Source of the DNA: Klebsiella grimontii
GTDB lineage: Bacteria; Pseudomonadota; Gammaproteobacteria; Enterobacterales; Enterobacteriaceae
Direction of reading: 5' to 3'
Length of the DNA stretch: 64,000 nt
NCBI RefSeq assembly: GCF_900200035.1
Contig: NZ_FZTC01000020.1
Location: 186,001-250,000, forward strand
Of this stretch, positions 31,752-42,618 are shown piece by piece (the stretch's first letter is position 1; each line of letters opens with the position of its first letter). The notes below the pieces were generated by a model that did no database searches, was not told the origin of the DNA, and saw only the letters and a program-made list of their open reading frames with translations. The position numbers were made by a program, and so were the translations under genes.

Positions 31752-32963
31752 GTGAAGAACCGCACTCTGGGTAGTATTTTAATCGTTGCCGGCACCACCA
31801 TCGGCGCCGGGATGTTAGCGATGCCGCTGGCGTCGGCGGGCGTCGGTTTCGGCGTCACCTTAGGTTTGCTGATAACGCTGTGGGCGCTGATGTGTTACAC
31901 CGCCTTACTGCTGCTGGAAGTGTATCAACACGTGCCGGCGGATATGGGGCTGGGTTCGCTGGCGGCTCGCTATCTGGGCCGTTACGGGCAGTGGGCTACC
32001 GGTTTTTGCATGCTGTTTCTGCTGTACGCGCTCACCGCCGCCTATATCAGCGGCGCCGGCGAGCTGCTGGCTTCCAGCCTCAATCAGTGGCTGGACTGGC
32101 GCCTGCCTCCCGCGGCAGGTGTCCTGATTTTTACCGGGATCGGTGGAACGGTAGTGTGCATCGGGACCTCGCTGGTCGATCTTTTCAACCGCTTTTTATT
32201 CAGCGCCAAAATTATCTTTCTCGCCATTATGCTGGCTCTTCTGCTGCCGCATATTCACCAGATAAATCTGCTGACTCTGCCGCTACAGCAGGGACTGGCG
32301 CTGTCGGCCATTCCGGTGATTTTTACTTCCTTTGGTTTTCACGGCAGCATACCCAGTATTGTGAGTTATCTGGGCGGAGATATTCGCAAGCTGCGCCGGG
32401 TATTTGTCATCGGGAGCTTTATTCCCCTGGTCGCCTATATTTTCTGGCAGCTGGCGACGCTTGGCAGTATTGACTCCCCGGTATTTACCGCGCTGCTGGC
32501 AAAAAATGCCGGGCTTAATGGCCTGCTGGAAGCGATCCGTGAAGTGGTTGCCTCGGCGCATGTTGAGCTGGCGGTACATTTGTTTGCCGATCTGGCGCTG
32601 GCGACATCGTTCCTCGGCGTGGCGCTTGGGTTGTTCGACTATCTGGCCGATCTGTTTCAACGCCAGAACAGCGCCGCAGGACGGTTACAGAGCGGTCTGA
32701 TTACCTTTTTGCCTCCGCTGGCCTTCGCGCTATTTTATCCACGCGGCTTCGTGATGGCGTTAGGCTACGCGGGCGTCGCGCTGGCCGTGCTCGCGCTCAT
32801 GCTGCCTTCGCTGCTGGTCATGAAGAGCCGTCAGCAGCATCCCGACGCGGCATGGCGGGTGGCGGGCGGTTCTCCCGCGCTATGGCTTGTTCTGCTATGC
32901 GGAATCGGCATTGTCGCGATCCAGTTTGCGATTGTCGCAGGCCTGCTGCCCGCGGTGGGGTAA
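31752..32963 (+). CDS. tyrP: Tyrosine-specific permease TyrP
   Basis: Proton-coupled aromatic amino acid permease (403 aa, as E. coli) of the HAAAP family with about 11 membrane segments. Start is GTG at 31752. The family start [20 protein letters not shown] and the [13 protein letters not shown] segment are conserved. Preceded by two TyrR boxes and followed by a strong bidirectional terminator. Confidence 0.97.
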   Translation: MKNRTLGSILIVAGTTIGAGMLAMPLASAGVGFGVTLGLLITLWALMCYTALLLLEVYQHVPADMGLGSLAARYLGRYGQWATGFCMLFLLYALTAAYISGAGELLASSLNQWLDWRLPPAAGVLIFTGIGGTVVCIGTSLVDLFNRFLFSAKIIFLAIMLALLLPHIHQINLLTLPLQQGLALSAIPVIFTSFGFHGSIPSIVSYLGGDIRKLRRVFVIGSFIPLVAYIFWQLATLGSIDSPVFTALLAKNAGLNGLLEAIREVVASAHVELAVHLFADLALATSFLGVALGLFDYLADLFQRQNSAAGRLQSGLITFLPPLAFALFYPRGFVMALGYAGVALAVLALMLPSLLVMKSRQQHPDAAWRVAGGSPALWLVLLCGIGIVAIQFAIVAGLLPAVG

Positions 32964-32997
32964 AAAAGAGGGGGCCGATTTGGCCCCCTTCTTTTAT
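32964..32997. terminator. Bidirectional terminator, tyrP/yecA
   Basis: GGGGGCC (32970-32976) / GGCCCCC (32982-32988), loop GATTT; TTCTTTTATT follows on plus and CTCTTTTTTA on minus. It overlaps the yecA stop at 32994. Confidence 0.85.
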
Positions 32998-33662
32998 TTC
33001 ACTAAACAGCACTGCTTGTATTTCTTACCGCTGCCGCACGGGCAGGGATCGTTACGCCCAATCTTCGCCTCATTTCTGATGGGCTGCTGAACTTCCGCCG
33101 GTTGCGCGTGCTCAGTCCAGTAGTTGTATAGCGCGAGGGCCGCAGGACGAATTCGCTCAACGCTGGCGATAAACGCTTCGGCGGATAATTCATCGAGCGC
33201 CTCGAATCGCTCCTCGGTACCGTGCAGGGCGATGGCGTCCAGCTCCGCTCGCAGCTCAGCCGGCAGCGTGGACCAGTCGCTCAATCCCACTCCGCGCATA
33301 TAGCCGAAACACCACTCTTCGACAATCGTGAGTTCCTGCCCTTCCTCTTCCCGGCTGCCAAACATCGGCTCAAACTGATCGGGATAATCGCTTAAACGCT
33401 CGGCAATATCGCTCATTTGCTGCAGCGTCAGGTTCACAAAACGATCCCGTTCGCGATCGTTGGCCCAGCGCGGCACGTTATCCGCTCCGCCCCAGATAGC
33501 AATCAGCCACTGCGCGGGCTCAATCTCCGTCGGCCCGGAGAGAATGGCCGTCAGCAGCCCATCAAGCTCGGCAACGTCCATGATGGTGCCTTCTACCGCG
33601 TATTTCGACAGGATATCATCCAGCCATTCAACTTCGCTTTCGTTCAGGGGTCCAGTTTTCAT
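32994..33662 (-). CDS. yecA: UPF0149/SEC-C motif protein YecA
   Basis: 222-aa protein of the YgfB/YecA group with a C-terminal SEC-C zinc-binding motif ([18 protein letters not shown]), like that of SecA; the E. coli protein binds zinc and can associate with ribosomes or SecA. The start [10 protein letters not shown] at 33662 follows the E. coli N-terminus; an ATG at 33674 adds four residues, and neither start has a strong ribosome site. Confidence 0.92.
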   Translation of the reverse strand: MKTGPLNESEVEWLDDILSKYAVEGTIMDVAELDGLLTAILSGPTEIEPAQWLIAIWGGADNVPRWANDRERDRFVNLTLQQMSDIAERLSDYPDQFEPMFGSREEEGQELTIVEEWCFGYMRGVGLSDWSTLPAELRAELDAIALHGTEERFEALDELSAEAFIASVERIRPAALALYNYWTEHAQPAEVQQPIRNEAKIGRNDPCPCGSGKKYKQCCLVK

Positions 33663-33728
33663 AAACAGGCTCATCGTCGTAAAAAATGGCGCTTACAGTA
33701 GCGGAAATAGCGAGAGAAAACCACCCGG

Positions 33729-34616
33729 CTACTCAAGGTTCAGACGGCGCAGCGTCTCAGCAATTTCGCTAAAGGCCTCCGGCGAGAGCGGTAACAGCGG
33801 GCGCGGTAAGCAATCCTCAGCGCACATACCGAGGATCGTCGCCGCGGCGGCAGTGACCCGCAGGCTTCCGCCATACTTGCGGAACAGCATCCACAGCGGC
33901 TCCAGCCTGGCGCTTATCGCCGTCGCCCGCTGGGCCTCGCCCCGCCTCGCGGCAGCCACTATCTCTTGGGCAACGTTCGGGAAAAGTCCGCCGCACACGG
34001 AATACCATACCGCACAGCCGGCGTTCAGCCCATCGGCCGCGCTGGCGTCTCCGCTAATCCCAATCGACACCTCCGCCGGGAGCTGCCGCCGCAGGCTCTG
34101 CACGCGTTGCGCGACTTCATGGCTGGCGGGTCCGGGTATTTTCATTGAGGCAATACCCGGCAGCGCGGCTATCGCGCTTTTGAGCTCATCGGACAGAGAA
34201 ATATGGGTAGTAACCGGATTGTCGTAAACGCAAACGGGTACAGAGACATGGCGACAAACGGTCTGGTAAAAAGTCAAAATTTCCTCATCTGACAGGGGCT
34301 GATAAGCCATCACCGGCAGGAGTAGCGCGTTCGCACCCGCCCGCTGGGCATCGTCTGCCAGACGAAGAACCTGATCGGTTCCCACCGCCCCGATCCCCAC
34401 CATCATCGGCACCGAGCCGGCATGCGATTTTGCCTGTCGGACAACCTGCATTCTCTGCTCACGGCTGAGGTATGCGTAACTTCCCGTGGAGCCGAGCACG
34501 CCGAGAGAATTGACAGCTGCGTCAACGAGACGAGTAACAATGCGAGCAAAAGCGGTTTCATCAACGCCGTGATGATTGAACGGAGTCAGAGGAAAAGCGC
34601 AGAGGCCAGTAAACAT
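33729..34616 (-). CDS. DapA-family class I aldolase/lyase
   Basis: Dihydrodipicolinate synthase/N-acetylneuraminate lyase superfamily TIM barrel, 295 aa. The Schiff-base Lys is in IASMKIPGP and the YxNP motif is YDNPV. The GTTGE loop of true DapA is replaced by GSTGS, so the substrate is more likely a 2-keto-3-deoxy sugar acid or similar aldol than a lysine precursor. The start at 34616 (MFTGLCAFPLTPF) has GGGGA upstream. Not in the E. coli order at this site. Function otherwise unknown. Confidence 0.82.
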   Translation of the reverse strand: MFTGLCAFPLTPFNHHGVDETAFARIVTRLVDAAVNSLGVLGSTGSYAYLSREQRMQVVRQAKSHAGSVPMMVGIGAVGTDQVLRLADDAQRAGANALLLPVMAYQPLSDEEILTFYQTVCRHVSVPVCVYDNPVTTHISLSDELKSAIAALPGIASMKIPGPASHEVAQRVQSLRRQLPAEVSIGISGDASAADGLNAGCAVWYSVCGGLFPNVAQEIVAAARRGEAQRATAISARLEPLWMLFRKYGGSLRVTAAAATILGMCAEDCLPRPLLPLSPEAFSEIAETLRRLNLE

Positions 34617-34738
34617 TTCATCCCCACTTATTGAGATAATGATCGAGTGCTGGCAGATAGTAGCAACAGAAGCTTGTTTTGTCCTATGACAAAATAGAGT
34701 GAGGTGACGTTGAGGGGCAAAAGAGACGTTGTAGAAAA

Positions 34739-34764
34739 ACAAAAAAACCACCCGTAGGTGGTTT
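34739..34764 (-). terminator. Terminator of the Gly-Cys-Leu tRNA operon
   Basis: On the minus strand AAACCACC-TACG-GGTGGTTT (34745-34764) runs into a T-rich tail, about 45 nt after the tRNA-Leu gene. Confidence 0.88.
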
Positions 34765-34806
34765 CACGACACTGCTTATTGCTTTGATTATTCTGCTTTA
34801 TCCCAA

Positions 34807-34893
34807 TGGTACCCGGAGCGGGACTTGAACCCGCACAGCGCGAACGCCGAGGGATTTTAAATCCCTTGTGTCTACCGATTCCACCATCCGGGC
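34807..34893 (-). tRNA. leuZ: tRNA-Leu (UAA)
   Basis: 87-nt class II tRNA including encoded CCA (TGG at 34807-34809 on plus). The anticodon loop TTTAAAA gives UAA, and the acceptor GCCCGGA pairs with TCCGGGT. Last gene of the glyW-cysT-leuZ operon. Confidence 0.97.
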
Positions 34894-34906
34894 TCGGGAT
34901 AGAAAT

Positions 34907-34980
34907 TGGAGGCGCGTTCCGGAGTCGAACCGGACTAGACGGATTTGCAATCCGCTACATAACCGCTTTGCTAACGCGCC
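34907..34980 (-). tRNA. cysT: tRNA-Cys (GCA)
   Basis: 74 nt including CCA. Acceptor stem GGCGCGT / ACGCGCC and anticodon GCA in the loop TTGCAAA. Middle gene of the tRNA operon. Confidence 0.97.
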
Positions 34981-35018
34981 TTAATGCTTTAACACCCGCA
35001 GCTGCCGATGTTCTAAAC

Positions 35019-35094
<76 letters not shown>

Positions 35095-35167
35095 ATCATC
35101 AAGCTAATTTGCTAATTACTTGATTTTGTTATCGTCTGCCAGACTGTGCTGCCGTTCGATGCGATGC

Positions 35168-35195
35168 ATTCTACTTACCTGGCGCAATGAGTCAA
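35168..35195 (-). promoter_or_regulatory. Promoter of the tRNA operon
   Basis: Minus-strand TTGACT (35190-35195), 16-bp spacer, TAGAAT (35168-35173), about 75 bp upstream of tRNA-Gly. It gives the tRNAs their own start in addition to read-through from pgsA. Confidence 0.65.
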
Positions 35196-35245
35196 CGATA
35201 TTTTTTAAAACCTTGTGTTGTTTGCTGAAAATTGCGTCGAAACGA

Positions 35246-35794
35246 TCACTGATCAAGCAAATCGCCGCGCGCCGCGTTCAAATATTGCAGCATAGACCAT
35301 AGCGTCAGCACAGCCGCGACGAGAAACAGACCAATCCCCGCCCATTCAACCCAGATATTTGGCCGCCACAGCATCCACACCAGCGCCGCCATTTGCGCCG
35401 TGGTTTTCACTTTGCCTATCCAGGATACCGCGACGCTGCTGCGCTTGCCCAGTTCAGCCATCCACTCGCGCAGTGCGGAGATAATAATTTCACGCGCGAT
35501 CATCGTGGCGGCCGGTAACGTCACCCACCAGGTATGATAATGCTCGGCAACCAGCACCATGGCAATGGCAACCATAACTTTATCGGCAACCGGATCGAGA
35601 AAGGCGCCGAAACGGGTGCTCTGATTCCAACGACGCGCCAGGTAACCATCAAACCAGTCGGTCACGGCGGCAACAAAGAAAATTAGCGCGCAGGCAAAAG
35701 GCGCCCAAGTAAACGGCAGGTAAAACGCCAGTACAAAGAAAGGAATAAGAATGACGCGAAACAGGGTAAGCAATGTAGGGATATTAAATTGCAT
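35246..35794 (-). CDS. pgsA: CDP-diacylglycerol-glycerol-3-phosphate 3-phosphatidyltransferase PgsA
   Basis: Essential inner-membrane enzyme (182 aa) for phosphatidylglycerol synthesis. The CDP-alcohol phosphotransferase motif is visible as [10 protein letters not shown], then [11 protein letters not shown], with the catalytic aspartates. Four to five membrane segments. Downstream of uvrC and upstream of the tRNA operon, as in E. coli. Confidence 0.97.
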   Translation of the reverse strand: MQFNIPTLLTLFRVILIPFFVLAFYLPFTWAPFACALIFFVAAVTDWFDGYLARRWNQSTRFGAFLDPVADKVMVAIAMVLVAEHYHTWWVTLPAATMIAREIIISALREWMAELGKRSSVAVSWIGKVKTTAQMAALVWMLWRPNIWVEWAGIGLFLVAAVLTLWSMLQYLNAARGDLLDQ

Positions 35795-35851
35795 AGTAAC
35801 GGGTAACTATCTGTTGTAAGTAAAAATTAGCCCTATGTTGCTACAGAGCCC

Positions 35852-37684
35852 CTAATGTTTCAACGAGTAGAAGATCTTTTCTGCCAGACCGTGAGATATA
35901 CCCGGTACTTTAGCAATTTCTTCCACGCTGGCTTTCTGCAACCCCTGCAGACCGCCCATATATTTCAGCAGCATCTGTCGGCGTTTTGGTCCGACCCCTT
36001 CAATGGTTTCCAGCGTGCTGGTGCTTTTTACTTTTGCCCGTTTTTTACGGTGGCCGGTAATGGCGTGATCGTGCGACTCGTCGCGAATATGCTGAATCAC
36101 ATGCAGCGCGGGGGAATCCGGCGGCAGGCTAAAGCCCTCGCCTTCCGGTTCAAAGAATAACGTCTCCAGCCCCGCTTTACGATCGCTGCCTTTTGCCACG
36201 CCCAATAGCAGAGGGTGATTTTTATCCCACGGCACATCCAGCTCGGCAAAAACCGCTTTCGCCTGCCCAAGCTGGCCTTTACCGCCGTCGATCAGTATGA
36301 CATCGGGGATTTTATTCTCTTCTATTGCCTTGCCGTAACGACGACGCAGAACCTGGTTCATCGCCGCATAATCATCTCCCGGCGTAATGCCGGTGATATT
36401 GTAGCGGCGATACTCCGCTCGCAGCGGCCCGTTGCTATCAAAAACCACGCACGACGCAACCGTCTGTTCACCCATCGTATGGCTGATATCAAAGCATTCC
36501 ATCCGGTTGACGGCGGGAAGCTTGAGCAATGTCGCCAGCGCCCGCAGGCGTTGGGTAATCGTCGAATGCTGGGAAATTTTGGTGGTCAGCGCCGTCGCGG
36601 CGTTAGTCCGCGCCAGCTTCAGGTAGCGCGCGCGATCGCCGCGGGGTTTAGTCTGTACGTTAACCCGGCGCCCGGCCAGTTCAGAGAGTGAATCCGCCAG
36701 CAGGGTTTTGTCGCCGAGGTTGAAATCCAGCAGGATCTCGCCCGGCAGCGTACGCATCTGGCTGCCCTGTAAATAGAACTGCCCGACAAACGTTTCCACC
36801 ACTTCACCCAGCTCGGTGCCATTGGGCACTTTGGGGAAATAGCTGCGGCTACCAAGAACTTTCCCCTGGCGTATGAAAAGCACGTGGACGCACGCCATTC
36901 CGGCATCAAACGCCACGCCGATAACGTCCAGATCGTCCCCGGTATTGGAGACGAACTGCTTCTCCGTAACCCGGCGTACGGCCTGAATCTGGTCGCGGAT
37001 CCGCGCCGCCTCTTCAAACTCCAGCGCCTGACTGGCTTTTTCCATGCGGGCAATCAGTTGGGTCAGCACCTGATCGTCTTTACCTGCAAGGAACAGGCGT
37101 ACGTAGTCGACCTGCTGGGCATACTCTTCCTCGCTCACCAGTCCCGCGACGCACGGCCCCAGACAGCGGCCAATTTGATACTGCAGGCACGGCCGCGAGC
37201 GGTTGCGATAAACGCTATTCTCACATTGGCGGATGGGGAAGATTTTTTGCAGCAGCGCTAAGGTTTCGCGAACCGCGTAACCGTTAGGGAACGGGCCAAA
37301 ATATTCACCTTTAGCGTGCTTCGCCCCGCGATGCGTCGCCAGGCGAGGATGCGTATCGCCGCTAAGGAAAATAAAGGGATAGGATTTATCATCGCGCAGC
37401 AGCACGTTGTAACGCGGCTGGTATAGCTTGATGTAGTTGTGCTCAAGCAGCAGCGCTTCCGTTTCGGTGTGGGTCACCGTGACGTCTATCTGGGCGATAA
37501 GCGCCACCAGCGCTTCGGTTTTACGCGAAGCCAGGTTGCTACGGAAATAGCTGCTAAGCCGCTTTTTCAGATCTTTTGCTTTGCCTACATAGATGACAGT
37601 ACCGCCAGCATCATACATCCGATAGACGCCCGGCTGGCTGGTCACTGTTTTCAGGAAAGCTTTTGCGTCAAAAACATCACTCAC
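35852..37684 (-). CDS. uvrC: Excinuclease ABC subunit UvrC
   Basis: Dual-incision nuclease of nucleotide excision repair (610 aa, same as E. coli). N-terminal GIY-YIG domain ([21 protein letters not shown]), UVR motif ([12 protein letters not shown]), the RNase H-like C-terminal nuclease ([11 protein letters not shown]) and tandem HhH at the end. The start is GTG at 37684, overlapping the uvrY stop; no ATG with a ribosome site fits better. Co-transcribed with uvrY. Confidence 0.97.
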   Translation of the reverse strand: MSDVFDAKAFLKTVTSQPGVYRMYDAGGTVIYVGKAKDLKKRLSSYFRSNLASRKTEALVALIAQIDVTVTHTETEALLLEHNYIKLYQPRYNVLLRDDKSYPFIFLSGDTHPRLATHRGAKHAKGEYFGPFPNGYAVRETLALLQKIFPIRQCENSVYRNRSRPCLQYQIGRCLGPCVAGLVSEEEYAQQVDYVRLFLAGKDDQVLTQLIARMEKASQALEFEEAARIRDQIQAVRRVTEKQFVSNTGDDLDVIGVAFDAGMACVHVLFIRQGKVLGSRSYFPKVPNGTELGEVVETFVGQFYLQGSQMRTLPGEILLDFNLGDKTLLADSLSELAGRRVNVQTKPRGDRARYLKLARTNAATALTTKISQHSTITQRLRALATLLKLPAVNRMECFDISHTMGEQTVASCVVFDSNGPLRAEYRRYNITGITPGDDYAAMNQVLRRRYGKAIEENKIPDVILIDGGKGQLGQAKAVFAELDVPWDKNHPLLLGVAKGSDRKAGLETLFFEPEGEGFSLPPDSPALHVIQHIRDESHDHAITGHRKKRAKVKSTSTLETIEGVGPKRRQMLLKYMGGLQGLQKASVEEIAKVPGISHGLAEKIFYSLKH

Positions 37685-38337
37685 TGACTTGCTAACGACT
37701 CCGCATTGCACAGGCCATGGCGAATTGCCAGGTGCGTCAGCTCCACATCACCATGAATATTCAATTTACTGAACATGCGGTAACGATAGCTATTCACGGT
37801 CTTCGGACTCAGATTCAGCTGCTCTGAGATCTCATTGACCTTCTGACCTTTGGTAATCATTAGCATAATCTGCAATTCTCGCTCAGACAAACTGGCAAAC
37901 GGCGACTCCGCCTTTTCTGGTTCGATCTGGCTAAGCGCCATCTGCTGGGCGATATCAGAGGCGATGTAACGCTGGCCTGACGCAACGCAGCGAATCGCAT
38001 TCACGACCTCTTGCGGCGCGGCGCCTTTACTAAGGTAACCTGCGGCGCCAGCCTGCATCACTTTTGCCGGCAGCGGATTTTCCGTATGGACGGTAAGCAT
38101 AATGACTTTAGCATCGGCAACGGAACGGGCAATTTTTCGCGTGGCCTCAAGGCCCCCGATACCCGGCATGTTCATATCCATCAGGACAACATCTACGGGA
38201 TTCGCGCGGCACCATTTCACGGCATCTTCACCGCAGCAGGCCTCGCCGGCAACTTTAATCCCTTTTATATCTTCCAGAATGCGTCGTATCCCTGCGCGCA
38301 CCAGTTCGTGGTCATCAACAAGAAGGACGTTGATCAA
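37681..38337 (-). CDS. uvrY: Response regulator UvrY (GacA/SirA)
   Basis: NarL-type regulator (218 aa) phosphorylated by BarA and activating csrB/csrC. Receiver Asp is in [10 protein letters not shown], Lys in LSKGAAP, and the LuxR-type HTH is near the C-terminus ([20 protein letters not shown]). Start is TTG at 38337, as in E. coli, with a GGAG site 9 bases away; it is the only codon reproducing the E. coli N-terminus ([12 protein letters not shown]). Confidence 0.96.
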   Translation of the reverse strand: MINVLLVDDHELVRAGIRRILEDIKGIKVAGEACCGEDAVKWCRANPVDVVLMDMNMPGIGGLEATRKIARSVADAKVIMLTVHTENPLPAKVMQAGAAGYLSKGAAPQEVVNAIRCVASGQRYIASDIAQQMALSQIEPEKAESPFASLSERELQIMLMITKGQKVNEISEQLNLSPKTVNSYRYRMFSKLNIHGDVELTHLAIRHGLCNAESLASQ

Positions 38338-38799
38338 AGGAATATTCTCCAGAATTAGGGATAACGCTACTGATAGCTTATCTCCCACATATTACCGGGT
38401 TTTAACCTAATTTTAAAAGCCAAAAAATGTTGTTGGAAAGATTTCTTCCGCCGCGATGGAAATTTGTCTGCACACCTGCTGGAAAGCCATACATAACATA
38501 GAGTTGTGCAATAGTTATTTTTTAACATTCATCATACAGATTACGTAAAAACACAACACATTGCGTAGGTGATAAATAAGCGCCTGAATATGTAACAATT
38601 ATTAACACGAAAACAGCGCCATGAAAAAATTAGCCCGCTTAGACCTCATGAATACGTATTATTCAGTGAATTAAATCATTCACCATTCGGATGAGAGAAC
38701 GGAAATCCAGCACTCCTTTTTTTTCCTTTGCTTGTGGTATACTGCGCCGCCTTCACTTTTAGTCATGCGCATTTGCGCAGAAAGCAACCGAGGATATCG
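38338..38799. other. Intergenic region with uvrY and yecF promoters
   Basis: 462 bp without a supportable gene. On the plus strand TATACT (38738-38743), preceded by TTGTGG, looks like the yecF -10; ATGCGC-ATT-TGCGCA (38765-38778) forms a small hairpin in the yecF leader. The uvrY side is AT-rich; no operator was recognised with confidence. Confidence 0.4.
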
Positions 38800-39024
38800 A
38801 TGAGCACACCAGATTTTTCCACTGCGGAAAATAATCAAGAACTGGCACAGGAAGTTTCGTGCCTGAAAGCAATGATAACGCTGATGCTGCAGGCCATGGG
38901 TCAGGCTGATGCAGGCCGCGTGATTATTAAAATGGAAAAGCAAATCGCGCAGATGGAAGATGAGGCTCAGGCTGCCGTATTCTCCAGCACCGTTAAGCAA
39001 ATTAAACAGGCATATCGTCAGTAA
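38800..39024 (+). CDS. yecF: DUF2594 family protein YecF
   Basis: 74-aa protein with the E. coli YecF start ([15 protein letters not shown]) and length; mostly helical with coiled-coil-like segments. The ATG at 38800 has a GAGG site; an open extension to 38728 is upstream sequence. No known function; conserved between uvrY and sdiA. Confidence 0.9.
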   Translation: MSTPDFSTAENNQELAQEVSCLKAMITLMLQAMGQADAGRVIIKMEKQIAQMEDEAQAAVFSSTVKQIKQAYRQ

Positions 39025-39030
39025 TCATTT

Positions 39031-39059
39031 ACCGGCTGAAGGTATTACTAACAGCCGGT
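39031..39059. terminator. Hairpin between convergent yecF and sdiA
   Basis: ACCGGCTG (39031-39038) / CAGCCGGT (39052-39059) with a 13-nt loop, shortly after the yecF stop; no clear U tract, so a weak candidate. Confidence 0.4.
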
Positions 39060-39091
39060 CTTACGTCTGGCACGCAGAACAACCAATTAAA

Positions 39092-39814
39092 TCAAATTAA
39101 GCCCGTCGCTACGGCGTAGCAGGCAATTTGGGTTTTGTTTGGCGCATTGAATTTTCGCTGCATATTCTTCTGGTGGAAATTGACGGTATTTTCAGAGATA
39201 GACAGAATCATTGCGACCTCAGCCGAGGTTTTCCCTTCTGCTGTCCATTTCAAAATTTCCAGTTCACGTCGACTAAATTTCATTTCCGGCGGCATAACCA
39301 TCTCGTCCTCCAGGCGCAATAGCGTCAGCAGGCTCAATTCGGTTAGGGTTCTTAAGCGCATCTCCAGTTCGTCTTCCGCAAAAGGGCCCTGGCTATGGCT
39401 TGCGCCTGAAACCGACAGGAATCCCTGAGCATGGTTAGGCAGCGTCAGACACTGCGTCACGCCCTTGCGTAATCCATGGTCGCGCGCGCCGTTCCATAAT
39501 TCAGGCGTATCATTGAATAGCTTATCGTTCCAGGGCAAATGCCCACGAAGAAAATTCTCCTTACGCAGTACCGGGTCGATCGCAAAATAATTCTCGGCTT
39601 GATAATGCGCCATCCAGGCCTGCGGATAGGTTGATTGCAGCGTCACCCTGGGGCGAGTAAAAGGCACGGGATGCCGTACGCAGAGTGCGAAGTAGTCATA
39701 TTCCAGCCCTTTTGCCTGCTGCTGGAGAAGATGAAAAACCCCCTCGCCTGCAGAAACTGACTGAAATTGTTGCAGCATTTCCCGCCGCCAGCTGAAAAAA
39801 TCATTGTCCCTCAT
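39092..39814 (-). CDS. sdiA: Orphan LuxR-type acyl-homoserine lactone receptor SdiA
   Basis: 240-aa regulator with an N-terminal autoinducer-binding domain (YDYFALCVRHPVPFTRP, WNDKLF) and a C-terminal LuxR HTH (FSRRELEILKWTAEGKTSAE). It senses AHLs made by other species; no luxI gene lies nearby. The start at 39814 matches E. coli SdiA; the ribosome site is weak. An open extension to 39913 is not supported. Confidence 0.95.
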   Translation of the reverse strand: MRDNDFFSWRREMLQQFQSVSAGEGVFHLLQQQAKGLEYDYFALCVRHPVPFTRPRVTLQSTYPQAWMAHYQAENYFAIDPVLRKENFLRGHLPWNDKLFNDTPELWNGARDHGLRKGVTQCLTLPNHAQGFLSVSGASHSQGPFAEDELEMRLRTLTELSLLTLLRLEDEMVMPPEMKFSRRELEILKWTAEGKTSAEVAMILSISENTVNFHQKNMQRKFNAPNKTQIACYAVATGLI

Positions 39815-40103
39815 AACTGACCAAATAACTCCTGAGTGATAATCATTATTATAAATACATAAAACTAACACATAAATCCTGCTTATATGTATAAAAAATG
39901 GTAGCCACCGCATTTATTAGACTGCGGTTGGCAAAAGCGCCAGACGCGTTAAAAAATTATGCCAATTGACGTGGCACAAAACCTTGACAGATGTATCGCC
40001 GTTGATGAGCGCCAATATCTGGGGAGGCTTTTTTTGCTGATAAAGCGGAAATTCTTCGCGGCCTGCCGCATCCGCCTGAGCGAATGCGGCCAGCGCAAAG
40101 AAA

Positions 40104-40856
40104 TTATTGCATCAGGAATTTTTCGAGGAACTGCCGGGTACGCGCCTGCTGAGGGTTAGCAAACAGGGATTTCGCTTCTCCCTGTTCAACGATGCGCCCC
40201 TGATCCATAAAAATAGCACGGTCCGCAACGTCACGGGCAAAGCTCATTTCATGGGTCACGATAACCATCGTGCGCCTCTCCTGAGCCAGTTGGCGAATGG
40301 TATTGAGGACCTCACCGACCAGCTCCGGATCTAACGCCGACGTTGGCTCATCAAATAGAATGACATCGGGACGCATCGCCAGCGCGCGAGCTATCGCCAC
40401 GCGCTGCTGCTGTCCGCCGGACAAACGGCGCGGGTAGCTATTCTCTTTACCGGTAAGCCCAACTTTCGTGAGCAGTTCACGCGCCCGGGCGATGGATTCA
40501 TTTTTATCCTCCCCTTTGACGATGACTGGCCCTTCGATAATGTTTTCCAACACTGTACGATGGGGGAACAGATTAAAATTCTGAAACACAAAGCCCACAT
40601 GCTGACGCAGACGACGAATCGCCGCTTTTTGCTGGTTAATGCTGCGCGCGGCATCGATCGTCACGTCGCCAACGCGAATCGTGCCGCTTTCCGGCTGCTC
40701 CAGGAGATTAATGCTGCGCAGCAGCGTCGTTTTCCCCGACCCGCTGGGACCGATGATCGCCACCACTTCACCCTGTTGAACCTCAAGGTCGATACCGTGG
40801 AGCACCGTTTGGCCATGGAATTTTTTCACCAGGTTTTTGACTTCAATCGCACTCAT
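40104..40856 (-). CDS. tcyN: L-cystine ABC transporter ATPase TcyN (YecC)
   Basis: ATPase (250 aa) of the cystine/diaminopimelate importer. Walker A GPSGSGKTT, signature LSGGQQQR, Walker B VILFDEPTSALD, switch THEMS. Overlaps tcyL by four bases (ATGA-type), last gene of the tcyJ-dcyD-tcyLN cluster. Confidence 0.96.
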   Translation of the reverse strand: MSAIEVKNLVKKFHGQTVLHGIDLEVQQGEVVAIIGPSGSGKTTLLRSINLLEQPESGTIRVGDVTIDAARSINQQKAAIRRLRQHVGFVFQNFNLFPHRTVLENIIEGPVIVKGEDKNESIARARELLTKVGLTGKENSYPRRLSGGQQQRVAIARALAMRPDVILFDEPTSALDPELVGEVLNTIRQLAQERRTMVIVTHEMSFARDVADRAIFMDQGRIVEQGEAKSLFANPQQARTRQFLEKFLMQ

Positions 40857-41521
40857 TTTGGATCTCGCTCCTGGCGGTTCAGCTGATTTTCAAAATAGTT
40901 CTGCAGCGTAGAAAGCACCGTTGCCATTACCCAGTAGATAAGCGAAGCGGCCAGGTACATGGTGAAAACCTCCAGCGTCCGGGAAGTGATCAACTGGGCC
41001 TGGCGGAACAGTTCCGGCACCTGGATCGTCGCCGCCAGCGACGTATCTTTCACCAGGCTGATAAAACTGTTGGACAGCGGCGGTAGCGCCACGCGCGCCG
41101 CCTGGGGAAGAATAGCGCGGCGCATCGCCTGCCAGCGCGTCATCCCGATACTCGCTGCCGCCTCCCATTGCCCTTTATCAATCGAGGCAATCGCTGCGCG
41201 CAGCGTTTCCGCCGCGTAGGCCGCCGTATTGAGCGACAGGCCGATCATCGCCGCGGGAATAGGATCCAGCTCAATGCCAAACTGCGGCAAGCCGTAATAG
41301 ATCATGAACAGCTGCGCTATCAGCGGCGTTCCGCGAAAGATGGAAATGTACATCCGCGCCAGCCACTCAATCGGCCAGACGGGCGACATACGCATCAGCG
41401 CCAGAATAAACCCCAGCACCAGGCCAAAAAACATGCCGCCGATGCTGAGCTGTAGGGTAAATACCGCGCCTTTCAGCAGAAAAGGCGCAGAATCGATCAC
41501 CAGTTGGATACTCTCTTGCAT
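40853..41521 (-). CDS. tcyL: L-cystine ABC transporter permease TcyL (YecS)
   Basis: Inner-membrane permease (222 aa) of the polar amino acid family. The EAA loop (EAAASIGMTRWQAMRRAILPQA) contacts the ATPase. About five membrane segments. Sits between dcyD and tcyN. Confidence 0.96.
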   Translation of the reverse strand: MQESIQLVIDSAPFLLKGAVFTLQLSIGGMFFGLVLGFILALMRMSPVWPIEWLARMYISIFRGTPLIAQLFMIYYGLPQFGIELDPIPAAMIGLSLNTAAYAAETLRAAIASIDKGQWEAAASIGMTRWQAMRRAILPQAARVALPPLSNSFISLVKDTSLAATIQVPELFRQAQLITSRTLEVFTMYLAASLIYWVMATVLSTLQNYFENQLNRQERDPK

Positions 41522-41536
41522 TCTATGTGTTCTGCA

Positions 41537-42550
<1,014 letters not shown>

Positions 42551-42576
42551 TTATGCACGCTATGGCGCACGAAATA

Positions 42577-42606
42577 AAAAAAGGCGCTATCAAGAGCGCC
42601 TTTTTT
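42577..42606 (-). terminator. Hairpin between tcyJ and dcyD
   Basis: AAAAAAAGGCGCT-ATCAAG-AGCGCCTTTTTT: a strong, symmetric terminator between tcyJ and dcyD. Since both genes are on the minus strand, it must attenuate rather than fully separate them, or dcyD has its own promoter. Confidence 0.85.
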
Positions 42607-42618
42607 CATCGCCGGTCG

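Noticed and set aside
34617..34751. N-terminal extension of the DapA-family protein
   Set aside because: The extension begins in the tRNA terminator region, and the barrel fold starts at MFTGLCAF; GGGGA lies before the shorter start.
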